The notes beneath the pieces are model-generated. The model worked only from the letters and a program-made list of their open reading frames with translations. It did no database searches and was not told the origin of the DNA. Shown here piece by piece: positions 57,353 through 64,000 of a DNA stretch of 64,000 nucleotides. A program made the position numbers and the translations under genes. How positions within the stretch are numbered: position 1 is the stretch's first letter; every line of letters begins with the position of its first letter. The stretch comes from Achromobacter ruhlandii (GTDB lineage Bacteria > Pseudomonadota > Gammaproteobacteria > Burkholderiales > Burkholderiaceae_B): positions 397,461-461,460 of the forward strand of contig NZ_CADIJL010000003.1 in assembly GCF_902859695.1 (NCBI RefSeq), written 5' to 3'.

Positions 57353-58174
57353 TCAGGCTGACTCCGCGCCTGCCGAAGGACTTTTCTGGCTCACCAAAAA
57401 GAGATTCCGATTGAACAAGGTCGGACGAGACAGGTTGGTTCGGAACTGCGCTTTTTTTTCCGTCCAGAGGACGGGGTTATTCCGCAGCCTTCGTCGTGCT
57501 CTCCACATGGATTTGAGATTGAGCAGAACGATGATGGGAAGCAGAAATGGAATAAGCAGCAGGGAAGAGGTGCTCTTGTGTGTCGGCAGTTCGCGAATGT
57601 CGGTGAAACCGGCCACTCGATGTAGCGTGCGCAGGCGTTGGACGCCCGCCAGGAAGATGTGGCCGTAGTAGGTCCGCGTTTGGGAGGCCCCGCCGGGCCC
57701 GGTATGCTCCATGCGCCAGGCCGACTCTTCGGCGGCATAGGGTGTATCACGCAGCAGTTGGGACTCAAACACCAAGTTGGCCAATCTGCCGACCAAATTG
57801 GAAATATTGGGTGTCGTGATCACCAGCGTGCCGCCAGGCTTCAGTACACGGTGGAATTCCTGCAAGGCAAGCAATTGATTCGGCAGATGCTCGATGCCTT
57901 CCTGGCATACGACGATATCGATCGAGTCGTCCGGAATAGGCAGGCGTTCGGCCAAATCCGCGAATTGGGCTTGGCCATCCAGTAAAAAGCTCTCTGGAAA
58001 CAGATCATAGGCCAGTACGTCGGCCCCGGACTCCCGCAAAACGGCGGTTGCACGACCATCGCCGCACGGGATATCAAGAGCAACCTTTCCATGCAGTGTC
58101 GGCAGCGATTGGATGTATTGCTTGACCCAGGGATAGATGCCGCTGGTGGGAAACTTTGGAACAGGCTTGCTCAT
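57353..58174 (-). CDS. SAM-dependent class I methyltransferase, AT-richer than its surroundings
   Basis: The 273-residue protein has motif I VALDIPCGDGRATAVL, acidic YDLFPES, the post-I region IDIVVCQEGIEHLPNQLLALQEF, and VLKPGGTLVITTPNISN, all class I methyltransferase features. A hydrophobic segment near residue 215 (LLLIPFLLPIIVLLNL) is unusual and may attach it to the membrane. Small-molecule or glycan methylation is plausible. I chose Met at 58174 (MSKPVPKFPTSGIYP); a Met nine codons upstream is possible. The DNA is visibly less GC-rich than its neighbours and the codon use differs, suggesting horizontal gain. Confidence 0.8.
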   Translation of the reverse strand: MSKPVPKFPTSGIYPWVKQYIQSLPTLHGKVALDIPCGDGRATAVLRESGADVLAYDLFPESFLLDGQAQFADLAERLPIPDDSIDIVVCQEGIEHLPNQLLALQEFHRVLKPGGTLVITTPNISNLVGRLANLVFESQLLRDTPYAAEESAWRMEHTGPGGASQTRTYYGHIFLAGVQRLRTLHRVAGFTDIRELPTHKSTSSLLLIPFLLPIIVLLNLKSMWRARRRLRNNPVLWTEKKAQFRTNLSRPTLFNRNLFLVSQKSPSAGAESA

Positions 58175-58201
58175 GAATCGGTGGTGCCACGCATACAGCA
58201 A

Positions 58202-58453
58202 AACGATTGATCTGGTTCAGCGGCGATGAGCGCATTGGTCCGCCGCAGCTTGATCAACATGGTTACCGATCGGGCATCGTGAAATCAATATATATGACAG
58301 GGCTGAGTTCCATATTCGCCCTTCACTCGGTCTGAAACTGATGGGTCATGCTTCAAGTGGGAAAGAATGCAGCATTAGGCTTCAATGAATCGAGCAGTCA
58401 TGGCCCCGACATCTATTTGAAAAGTCGCGTGATCGACTCGAGCTATTTCACGA
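58202..58453. other. AT-richer intergenic region, no gene seen
   Basis: About 250 bp between the methyltransferase start and the GST terminator. Composition continues the AT-richer island (for example AATCAATATATATGACAG near 58285). Some -10-like sequences occur, but no frame has coding character. A promoter for the methyltransferase probably lies here. Confidence 0.45.
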
Positions 58454-58482
58454 TAAAAAAAGCCCCTGGCAAGCGCCAGGGG
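58454..58482 (-). terminator. terminator of the GST gene
   Basis: Read on the minus strand, GCCCCTGGC GCTT GCCAGGGGC is a 9-bp perfect stem followed by seven Ts. It lies about 100 bp after the GST stop. Confidence 0.88.
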
Positions 58483-58580
58483 CGAGCGGCGGGCCCAAGG
58501 GGGCGCGCCGTACCGGGCGGCCGTTGCGCCTGGAGCCCGGCGGGTTCTCCAGGCCTGGCGGCGGCCCAAACCGGAGCGGG

Positions 58581-59186
58581 TCAGGCGTGCGGCAGCGTCG
58601 CCTGCATCGACGGGCGCTGGTTGAACGCCTTGAACCACGCGGCGACGGCGGGGTGGCCGGCGCGCCAGTCGAAATCGGGATAGCGGAAGTCCAGGTAGCC
58701 CAGGGCGCAGCCGACGGTGATGGTGCCGATGTCCAGGCGGCCTTCCAGGCGGGCGGCGGTCTTCTCGAGCAGCGCCAGGCCATCGCGCACCTTGCCCATC
58801 TGGCCCTCGTACCAGCCGTCCCAGCGCAGCGGCTCGGGACGCAGCACGGTCTCGTAGCGCGCCAGCAGCGCGGCGCCCAGCATGCCGTCGCCGAGCGACT
58901 GCTCGGCCAGCGCGGCCCAGCGGGTGGCGCCGGTGGGGAACAGCGCGCCCTTGCCCAGGTCGTTCAGGTATTCGCAGATGACGCGGCTGTCGAACAGGCG
59001 CTGGCCGTCGTCGGTGATCAGCGTCGGTACCTGGCCCAGCGGATTGTCCGGGATGATGTTCTGGTCGCGGGCCACGGGGCCGGCGGCGCTGGGCAGTTTC
59101 TCGATGCGGTCGGCCAGGCCCAGTTCGTGGGCGATGACCATGCATTTGCGCACGAAGGGCGAGGCGGGCGAAAAGTAGATCTTCAT
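58581..59186 (-). CDS. glutathione S-transferase family protein
   Basis: The 201-residue protein starts MKIYFSPASPFVRKCMVIAHE with a thioredoxin-like N-terminal domain (NPLGQVPTLITDDGQRLFDS, the cis-Pro and glutathione-binding SR region) and an all-helical C-terminal domain. It may conjugate or isomerise an intermediate of the neighbouring catabolic genes, or act in detoxification. The start at 59186 is set by the family N-terminus. It follows the flavoprotein gene by 25 bp and may be co-transcribed. Confidence 0.9.
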   Translation of the reverse strand: MKIYFSPASPFVRKCMVIAHELGLADRIEKLPSAAGPVARDQNIIPDNPLGQVPTLITDDGQRLFDSRVICEYLNDLGKGALFPTGATRWAALAEQSLGDGMLGAALLARYETVLRPEPLRWDGWYEGQMGKVRDGLALLEKTAARLEGRLDIGTITVGCALGYLDFRYPDFDWRAGHPAVAAWFKAFNQRPSMQATLPHA

Positions 59187-59211
59187 GGGGTTCCTTGTCA
59201 GGGGTGGTGCG

Positions 59212-60918
59212 TCAGTGTTGGCCACGGGCCAGGTGTTGTCCAGCGACCCAGCCGAAAGTCAGGGCGGGTCCGAGCGTGATGCCGGGCGCGGGATAGGCGC
59301 CGCCCATGACGGAATGCATGTCGTTGCCGGCCACATAAAGGCCGGGGATCGGTTGGCCGGCGGCGTCCAGCGCCTGCGCGTTGCCATTGGCGGCGATGCC
59401 GCAGGCGGTGCCGATGTCGCCGGCATAGACCTTGACCGCGTAATAGGGGCCGGCGCCGAGCGGGGCCAGGCAGGGGTTGGGCTGGTGCTCGGGATCGCCC
59501 AGGTAGCGGTTGTAGGCGGTGCTCCCCTTGCCGAAGTCCGGGTCCAGGCCTTGCGCCGCGTATTCGTTGTAGCGCGCGACGGTCGCGTGCAGCGCATCGG
59601 GCGGCACGCCCAGTTTCTGCGCCAGCGCCTCCAGCGTTGCGCCTTGCAGCAGGTAGCCGGCATCGATGAGATGCTGGCGCGGCCTTCCGCCGGGCAGCGC
59701 CAGGCCCAGCCCCCAGGTATCGATGAAGCGCTGGTCGCACAGCAGGAAGGCCGGCATGGTCGGCGCCTGTTCGTGGCTGCGGTACATGGCCTGCACGAAG
59801 GCGTGGTACGAGGTCGATTCGTTGACGAAGCGGCGGCCGGCGCCGTTGACGGCGATCAGCCCCGGCTTGGCGCGGTCCCACACCAGGTGCGGATAGTGCA
59901 GCCGCTTGCCGCCGGGTTGTTCCAGGATCGACACCGGGGCCCAGAAGGCGGGGCTGGAATGCCCCTGGCCCAGCGCCGCGCCGGCCTCCTCGGCCAGGCG
60001 GATGCCGTCGCCGGTATTGTCGCGCGGCGACATCGACCAGTCGTCGGTGGGGTGGGGATAGGTCTGGCGGCGGCGCGTCGAATCCCACGGAAAACCGCCC
60101 GTGGCCATGACCACGCCACGGCGGGCGCGGATGTTGATGTGCCGGCCTTCGTGCTCCACGGTGGCGCCCAGTACCGCGCCGCTGGCATCGCGCAGCAGCG
60201 CCAGCGCCGGCGTGTTGAGCCAGTACGGCACCTTGCGCGCCAGCATGGCGTGGAACAGTTGCGCTGCCAGCGCGTTGCCCAGCAGCAGGCGGGTGCCGCG
60301 GTGGTAGCCGCGCAGGCGGTCCGCGCCATAGCGCAGCACCAGCTTCATGGCGTGGCGCCACGAGGCGAACGCGCGGGTGGCGCGCAGCAGGTGGCGCACG
60401 TCCGTGATGCTGACCATCATGCCGCCCAGCACCGTGAATTCCTTGAGCGGATCGCGTAGCGTCTTGAAGTGACGGCCCAGCTTGCGGCCGTCGAATTCCA
60501 CCGGATCGAGCGAGCGGCCGCCCATGGCGGCGCCGGGCAGGTCGGGGTAGTAGTCGGGCGAGGCGGTGCGCGCGGCCACGCGCAGGAAGCCGCGCGCGAC
60601 CAGGTCATTCATCATGCGCGGGCCGGCGTCCAGATAGGCGCGCTTCATCTCGTCGGAGGCCGCGGCGCCGACGGTTTCCTGCAGATAGGTCCAGACCTTG
60701 TCGAAGCTGTCCGGATGGCCGGCGGCCTCCGTCTGTGCGTTCAGCGGTATCCATAGCGCGCCGCCGGAAATGGCGGTCGAGCCGCCGATGCGGTCGGTCT
60801 TCTCGATGAGCAATACGTCCAGGCCCGCCACGCTGGCGGTCAGCGCGGCGCTCATGCCGCCCGCGCCCGAGCCGACCACGAGCGCGTCGACTTCCTTGTC
60901 CCACTTGATGCTGTCCAT
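59212..60918 (-). CDS. FAD-dependent dehydrogenase, 3-ketosteroid-delta1-dehydrogenase / fumarate-reductase type
   Basis: The 568-residue protein has an N-terminal FAD-binding motif (ALVVGSGAGGMSAALTASVAG, then IEKTDRIGGSTAISGG) and ends with GLYVAGNDMHSVMGGAYPAPG and TLGPALTFGWVAG, the hallmarks of 3-ketosteroid dehydrogenases and related flavoproteins. These remove hydrogens next to a keto group in a ring. The start at 60918 gives MDSIKWDKEVDALVVG; frames further upstream belong to the SDR. It lies 5 bp after the SDR gene in a likely operon with two SDRs. Confidence 0.87.
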   Translation of the reverse strand: MDSIKWDKEVDALVVGSGAGGMSAALTASVAGLDVLLIEKTDRIGGSTAISGGALWIPLNAQTEAAGHPDSFDKVWTYLQETVGAAASDEMKRAYLDAGPRMMNDLVARGFLRVAARTASPDYYPDLPGAAMGGRSLDPVEFDGRKLGRHFKTLRDPLKEFTVLGGMMVSITDVRHLLRATRAFASWRHAMKLVLRYGADRLRGYHRGTRLLLGNALAAQLFHAMLARKVPYWLNTPALALLRDASGAVLGATVEHEGRHINIRARRGVVMATGGFPWDSTRRRQTYPHPTDDWSMSPRDNTGDGIRLAEEAGAALGQGHSSPAFWAPVSILEQPGGKRLHYPHLVWDRAKPGLIAVNGAGRRFVNESTSYHAFVQAMYRSHEQAPTMPAFLLCDQRFIDTWGLGLALPGGRPRQHLIDAGYLLQGATLEALAQKLGVPPDALHATVARYNEYAAQGLDPDFGKGSTAYNRYLGDPEHQPNPCLAPLGAGPYYAVKVYAGDIGTACGIAANGNAQALDAAGQPIPGLYVAGNDMHSVMGGAYPAPGITLGPALTFGWVAGQHLARGQH

Positions 60919-60923
60919 GCTGC

Positions 60924-61664
60924 CTATGCTCCCGACCCGCCGAGCGACTTGCCGCCGTCCACGAAAATCACCTGGCCGGTGATGAAGTCCATTTGCGGCG
61001 AGGCCAGGAACGACACCGCGTTGGCCACGTCTCGCGGCTGGCCGGCGCGGCCCGTGGGCTGCAAGGCCAACTGGGCCGCCAGGCGCTCGGCGCTCAGGTT
61101 GCGCAAGAGCGGCGTGTCGATCAGCCCGGGGGCGATGGCGTTGACCAGGATGCCGCGCGCCGCCAGCTCCATGGCCGAGGCGCGGGTGTAGCCCACCAGC
61201 GCGGCCTTCGAGGCCACGTAGTGCGGATGGTTGCGCGCGCCCAGGTAGGCGCGCGAGGCGATGTTGACGATCTTGCCGCCGGCGGCCATGTCGCGCGCGG
61301 CTTCCTGCGTCAGCGTGGCGACGGCCAACAGGTTGACGTCGAACATGCGGCGGTAGTCGTCGCTGGAGACGTCGAAGAACTTGCGTTCGTCGAACAGGCC
61401 GGCGTTGTTGACCAGCGCCGCCAGCGGCGCCAGTTCGCGCACCAGGGCGCGGGTGGCGTGTTCGTCGGCCAGGTCGACCACGCGGTAGTCCACATCCAGG
61501 CCCTGCGCGCGCAGCGCCTGGGTTTCCTGGTCGGCCAGGGCCGCGTTGCGGTCGGCCATGACGACCCGAAAGCCGTCGCGCGCCAGCCGTTCTACGATCG
61601 CCAGGCCCATGCCGCTGGCGCCGCCGGTCACCAGCGCGGTGCCACGAGAATTGAGGGGTTCCAT
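60924..61664 (-). CDS. short-chain dehydrogenase/reductase (second of pair)
   Basis: The 246-residue SDR has TGGASGMGLA for NAD(P), NNAGLF, ASRAYLG and YVASK, ending ITGQVIFVDGG. It resembles 3-oxoacyl-ACP-reductase-like dehydrogenases of catabolic operons. The catalytic Ser is in NIASRAYLG. The start at 61664 is chosen because GAGGGG lies upstream on the minus strand. It lies 8 bp after the other SDR and 5 bp before the flavoprotein gene. Confidence 0.88.
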   Translation of the reverse strand: MEPLNSRGTALVTGGASGMGLAIVERLARDGFRVVMADRNAALADQETQALRAQGLDVDYRVVDLADEHATRALVRELAPLAALVNNAGLFDERKFFDVSSDDYRRMFDVNLLAVATLTQEAARDMAAGGKIVNIASRAYLGARNHPHYVASKAALVGYTRASAMELAARGILVNAIAPGLIDTPLLRNLSAERLAAQLALQPTGRAGQPRDVANAVSFLASPQMDFITGQVIFVDGGKSLGGSGA

Positions 61665-61672
61665 ATCGATTC

Positions 61673-62428
61673 CTATACGGCCAGGTAGCCGCCGTCCACC
61701 GGCAGCACCACGCCATTGACGTAGCTGGCCATGGCCGAGGCCAGGAACAGCACGGGGCCGACGATCTCGTCGGCGCGTCCGGCCCGCGCCATCGGCGCGC
61801 GCCGCATGTACCAGTCGGTGCCGTGGGCCTGGGCGCGCTGGCCGGCGGTCATCTCGGTTTCCATCAGGCCGGGGGCCACGGCGTTGACGCGCACGCCGTG
61901 CGGCGCCAGGTCGCGCGCCAGCACTTCGGTGAAGGAGCGCACGCCGCCCTTGGAGACCACGTAGCCGGCGGTCGAGATGCCGCAGCCGTAGGCCACGATC
62001 GAGCACAGGTTGACGATGGCGCCGCGGCTCGCCTTGAGCTGTTCGACAAAGGCGTGGGTGACGTTGAAGGTGCCTTGCAGGTTCACGTTCATCACGCGTT
62101 CCCAGATCTGCGGCGTCTGCGGATCGTCGAACGGCGCCCGCGCCGAGATGCCGGCGTTGTTGACGAGCACGTCGATGGGGCCGTGGCGCGCTTCGCATTC
62201 GGCGGCGAAGGCGCGCACCGCGGCGGCGTCGGTCACGTCCAGCGCGGCGTCGATGGCGCGGCCGCCGGCGGCCGCGATGGCCTGGGCGCTGGCGCGCGCC
62301 AGGGCGGGATCGAGGTCGGCCACGATCACGCTGGCGCCTTCGCGGGCGAAGCCCTGCGCGATGGTGGCGCCCAGGCCGCGTCCGGCGCCGGTGACGAGGA
62401 CTCGCTTGTCTTGCATCATCAGGGTCAT
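61673..62428 (-). CDS. short-chain dehydrogenase/reductase (first of pair)
   Basis: The 251-residue SDR has VTGAGRGLGATI, NNAGIS and a C-terminus YVNGVVLPVDGGYL. In the usual active-site position the sequence reads GYVVSK, with the catalytic Tyr and Lys kept, and the Ser lies in NLCSIVAYG. AGGAG precedes the ATG at 62428. It starts 13 bp after livF, so transport and dehydrogenase genes are probably one transcript. Confidence 0.88.
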   Translation of the reverse strand: MTLMMQDKRVLVTGAGRGLGATIAQGFAREGASVIVADLDPALARASAQAIAAAGGRAIDAALDVTDAAAVRAFAAECEARHGPIDVLVNNAGISARAPFDDPQTPQIWERVMNVNLQGTFNVTHAFVEQLKASRGAIVNLCSIVAYGCGISTAGYVVSKGGVRSFTEVLARDLAPHGVRVNAVAPGLMETEMTAGQRAQAHGTDWYMRRAPMARAGRADEIVGPVLFLASAMASYVNGVVLPVDGGYLAV

Positions 62429-62441
62429 GGTTTGTTGGCTC

Positions 62442-63161
62442 CTAGCCGCCCAGGTAGGCGCGCTGCACGCCTTCGTCGCTGGCCAGCGCGGCCGATGCGC
62501 CTTCCAGCGCGATCTCGCCGTTTTCCAGGATGTAGGCGTAGCTGGACACCGACAGCGCCAGCTTCACGTTCTGCTCCACCAGCAGGATGGTGATGCCCTG
62601 CTCGCGGTTCAGGCGCAGCACGATGTCGAAGATCTGTTCCACCACCAGCGGCGACAGGCCCATGGACGGTTCGTCCAGCAGGATCATGCGCGGCCGCGCC
62701 ATCATGGCGCGGCCGGTGGCCAGCATCTGCTGTTCGCCGCCAGACAGCGTGGCGGCCTTCTGTTCGAAGCGCTCGCGCAGCCGCGGGAAGGTGTCGCAGA
62801 CCATGTCCAGGTCGGCCTTGACCGCCTGGCGGTCCTGGCGCAGGTAGGCGCCCATTTCCAGGTTCTCGCGCACGCTCATCTCGCGGAAGATCTCGCGGCC
62901 TTCCGGCACCTGCACGATGCCGCGGCTGACGATGGCGTCGGCCGGCTGGCGGTGGATGGCCTCGCCGGCAAAGCGCACGCTGCCGGCGGTGGGCGTCACC
63001 AGCCGCGAGATCACGTTGAGCGTGGTGGACTTGCCGGCGCCGTTGGCGCCCAGCAGCGCGACGATGGCGCCTTGCGGCACCTTCAGCGACACGTCCTGCA
63101 GGGCGCGGATATTGCCGTAGGCGGCGCTGACCGATTCGACTTCAAGCAGGTTCTCAGCCAC
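62442..63161 (-). CDS. livF: branched-chain-type ABC transporter ATPase LivF
   Basis: The 239-residue ATPase has Walker A GANGAGKST, signature LSGGEQQM and Walker B RMILLDEPSMGLSP, with LivF-like length and ending. It starts at a GTG at 63161 that overlaps the livG stop by 8 bp. Together with LivG it powers uptake of branched-chain amino acids or, in catabolic operons, aromatic or carboxylic acids. The downstream SDR and dehydrogenase genes suggest the latter. Confidence 0.93.
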   Translation of the reverse strand: MAENLLEVESVSAAYGNIRALQDVSLKVPQGAIVALLGANGAGKSTTLNVISRLVTPTAGSVRFAGEAIHRQPADAIVSRGIVQVPEGREIFREMSVRENLEMGAYLRQDRQAVKADLDMVCDTFPRLRERFEQKAATLSGGEQQMLATGRAMMARPRMILLDEPSMGLSPLVVEQIFDIVLRLNREQGITILLVEQNVKLALSVSSYAYILENGEIALEGASAALASDEGVQRAYLGG

Positions 63162-63918
63162 CGGCGGCTCCCTTGCCCAGATAGGCTTCGATGACGCGGG
63201 GGTTGCTGCGCACCTCCGCGGGCGTGCCTTCGGCGATCTTCTCGCCGAATGACATGACGGTGATGCGATCCGAGATCGACATCACCAGCTGCATCACGTG
63301 CTCGACCAGCAGCACCGTGATGCCGTCGCGTTCGCACAGCTCGGTGAGGATGCGGTCAAGCGTCTCGATTTCGCGGTTGCGCAGGCCGGCGGCGGGCTCG
63401 TCCAGCAACAGCAGCTTGGGCGAGATGGCCAGCGCGCGCGCCAGTTCCAGCATCTTCTGGCGGCCGAAGTCCAGGCTGCACGCGGGCGTGTCGAGGAAGT
63501 CGGCCAGGCCGACGCGTTCCAGCAGGTGCTCGACGCGTTCGCGCGCCTCGGCATTGGCCGGACGCAGCAGGCGCGAGGCCGTGTTGGCGCCGTGCGCATA
63601 GGTGCCCAGCAGCGCGTTCTCGCGCACCGTCAGCGCGCTGAACAGTTCCAGGTTCTGGAAGGTGCGGGCCACGCCCAGCGCGGCCATCTCGTGCGGCTTC
63701 TTCTTTGTGATGTCGACGCCGTCGAACACAATGCGGCCCTGCGTCGGCCGGTAGTAGCGCGAGACGCAGTTGAAGGTGGTGGACTTGCCGGCGCCGTTGG
63801 GGCCGATCAGCGCGTGGATGCGGCCGCGCTCGACCTGCATCGACAGGCCGTTGATGGCGGTCAGGCCGCCGAACTTCACCGTCAGGCCCTGGACGTCGAG
63901 GTAGGGTTGGGCGCTCAT
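63154..63918 (-). CDS. livG: branched-chain-type ABC transporter ATPase LivG
   Basis: The 254-residue ATPase has Walker A GPNGAGKSTTFN, signature CSLDFGRQKMLELARAL (the degenerate form usual in LivG) and Walker B LLLLDEPAAGL. The start ATG overlaps the stop of the preceding gene (ATGA). It pairs with LivF. Confidence 0.94.
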   Translation of the reverse strand: MSAQPYLDVQGLTVKFGGLTAINGLSMQVERGRIHALIGPNGAGKSTTFNCVSRYYRPTQGRIVFDGVDITKKKPHEMAALGVARTFQNLELFSALTVRENALLGTYAHGANTASRLLRPANAEARERVEHLLERVGLADFLDTPACSLDFGRQKMLELARALAISPKLLLLDEPAAGLRNREIETLDRILTELCERDGITVLLVEHVMQLVMSISDRITVMSFGEKIAEGTPAEVRSNPRVIEAYLGKGAAGG

Positions 63919-64000
63919 GCCGCGCTCCTTTGCGTGGGTTTGGCGGTCGCGCCCTGCGCGTCCCGGCGCGCGGGCAGCGGCGCGGCCGGCGGCGGCGCGC
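63915..64000 (-). CDS. C-terminal tail of upstream ABC permease (probable livM), cut by window end
   Basis: On the minus strand a frame without stop enters from the window edge and ends in TGA at 63915-63917, overlapping the livG ATG. The last 27 residues (ending KPTQRSAA) are Ala/Pro-rich and look like the disordered tail many LivM permeases carry. The call is from position in a liv operon; the conserved part of the protein is outside the window. Confidence 0.55.
   Translation of the reverse strand, partial: APPPAAPLPARRDAQGATAKPTQRSAA

Noticed and set aside
59225..62198. Long composite frames spanning the flavoprotein and SDR genes on the minus strand
   Set aside because: They join unrelated frames; each real gene has its own start and motifs.

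Overview
The window is high-GC chromosomal DNA from a betaproteobacterium, most likely Alcaligenaceae of the Bordetella/Achromobacter type. The clues are the gene orders rplU-rpmA-obgE-proB and hemA-prfA-prmC-grxD-ubiX, several orphan Bug/TctC-type solute-binding proteins, many LysR and GntR regulators, and a DUF934-sulfite reductase pair. I see no integrase, transposase, CRISPR array, phage or plasmid gene. The species call is inference from gene content; no search was run.

Layout. 1-7.6 kb: end of a GGDEF protein; a GntR regulator with an FAD-linked 2-hydroxyacid dehydrogenase; thiC behind a TPP riboswitch; a small SecD-P1-like lipoprotein; a divergent XRE / winged-helix regulator pair. 7.6-12.5 kb: housekeeping block proB, obgE, rpmA, rplU (minus strand), then ispB and tRNA-Pro(CGG). 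12.6-19.4 kb: accessory genes, including an apparent DUF3182/hydrolase chimera, a transporter-serine hydrolase-nitrilase operon, a MerR regulator with a MerR-type promoter, and small secreted proteins. 19.5-25 kb: a complete tetronate (threonate/erythronate) catabolic operon, otnC-otnI-denD-ltnD-otnK, with a FadR-type regulator. 25-32.7 kb: LysR, an MHS transporter, a DUF2817 peptidase-like protein, a zinc TonB receptor (ZnuD) behind a Zur-like operator, an OtnI paralogue and a Bug protein. 32.8-35.8 kb: amino-acid efflux genes around an Lrp/AsnC regulator. 36-40.7 kb: tRNA-Phe(GAA) and hemA-prfA-prmC-grxD-ubiX. 40.8-53.5 kb: a DUF6817-like protein, metQ and mtnD, a CoA-dependent catabolic cluster (SDR, citryl-CoA lyase-like, acyl-CoA synthetase, Bug, IclR), sulfite reductase and a DHA2 exporter with LysR. 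53.6-58.5 kb: DUF2970, LysR with a DUF3100 membrane protein, a hypothetical protein and an AT-richer methyltransferase island. 58.5-64 kb: GST, a ketosteroid-dehydrogenase-like flavoprotein, two SDRs and a branched-chain-type ABC transporter (livF, livG, end of a probable livM).

The genes read as a soil/opportunist metabolism: uptake of organic acids by Bug and ABC systems, locally regulated catabolic operons, zinc acquisition and amino-acid efflux, interrupted by conserved core operons. The least explained items are the orphan SecD-P1-like exported proteins, the chimeric gene after tRNA-Pro, the tandem repeat in the rplU leader, a 17-codon ORF coupled to otnC, a 48-nt palindrome at 26.0 kb and the wide-spaced Zur-like site. 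I did not find a clear unknown multi-gene defence or secretion system.
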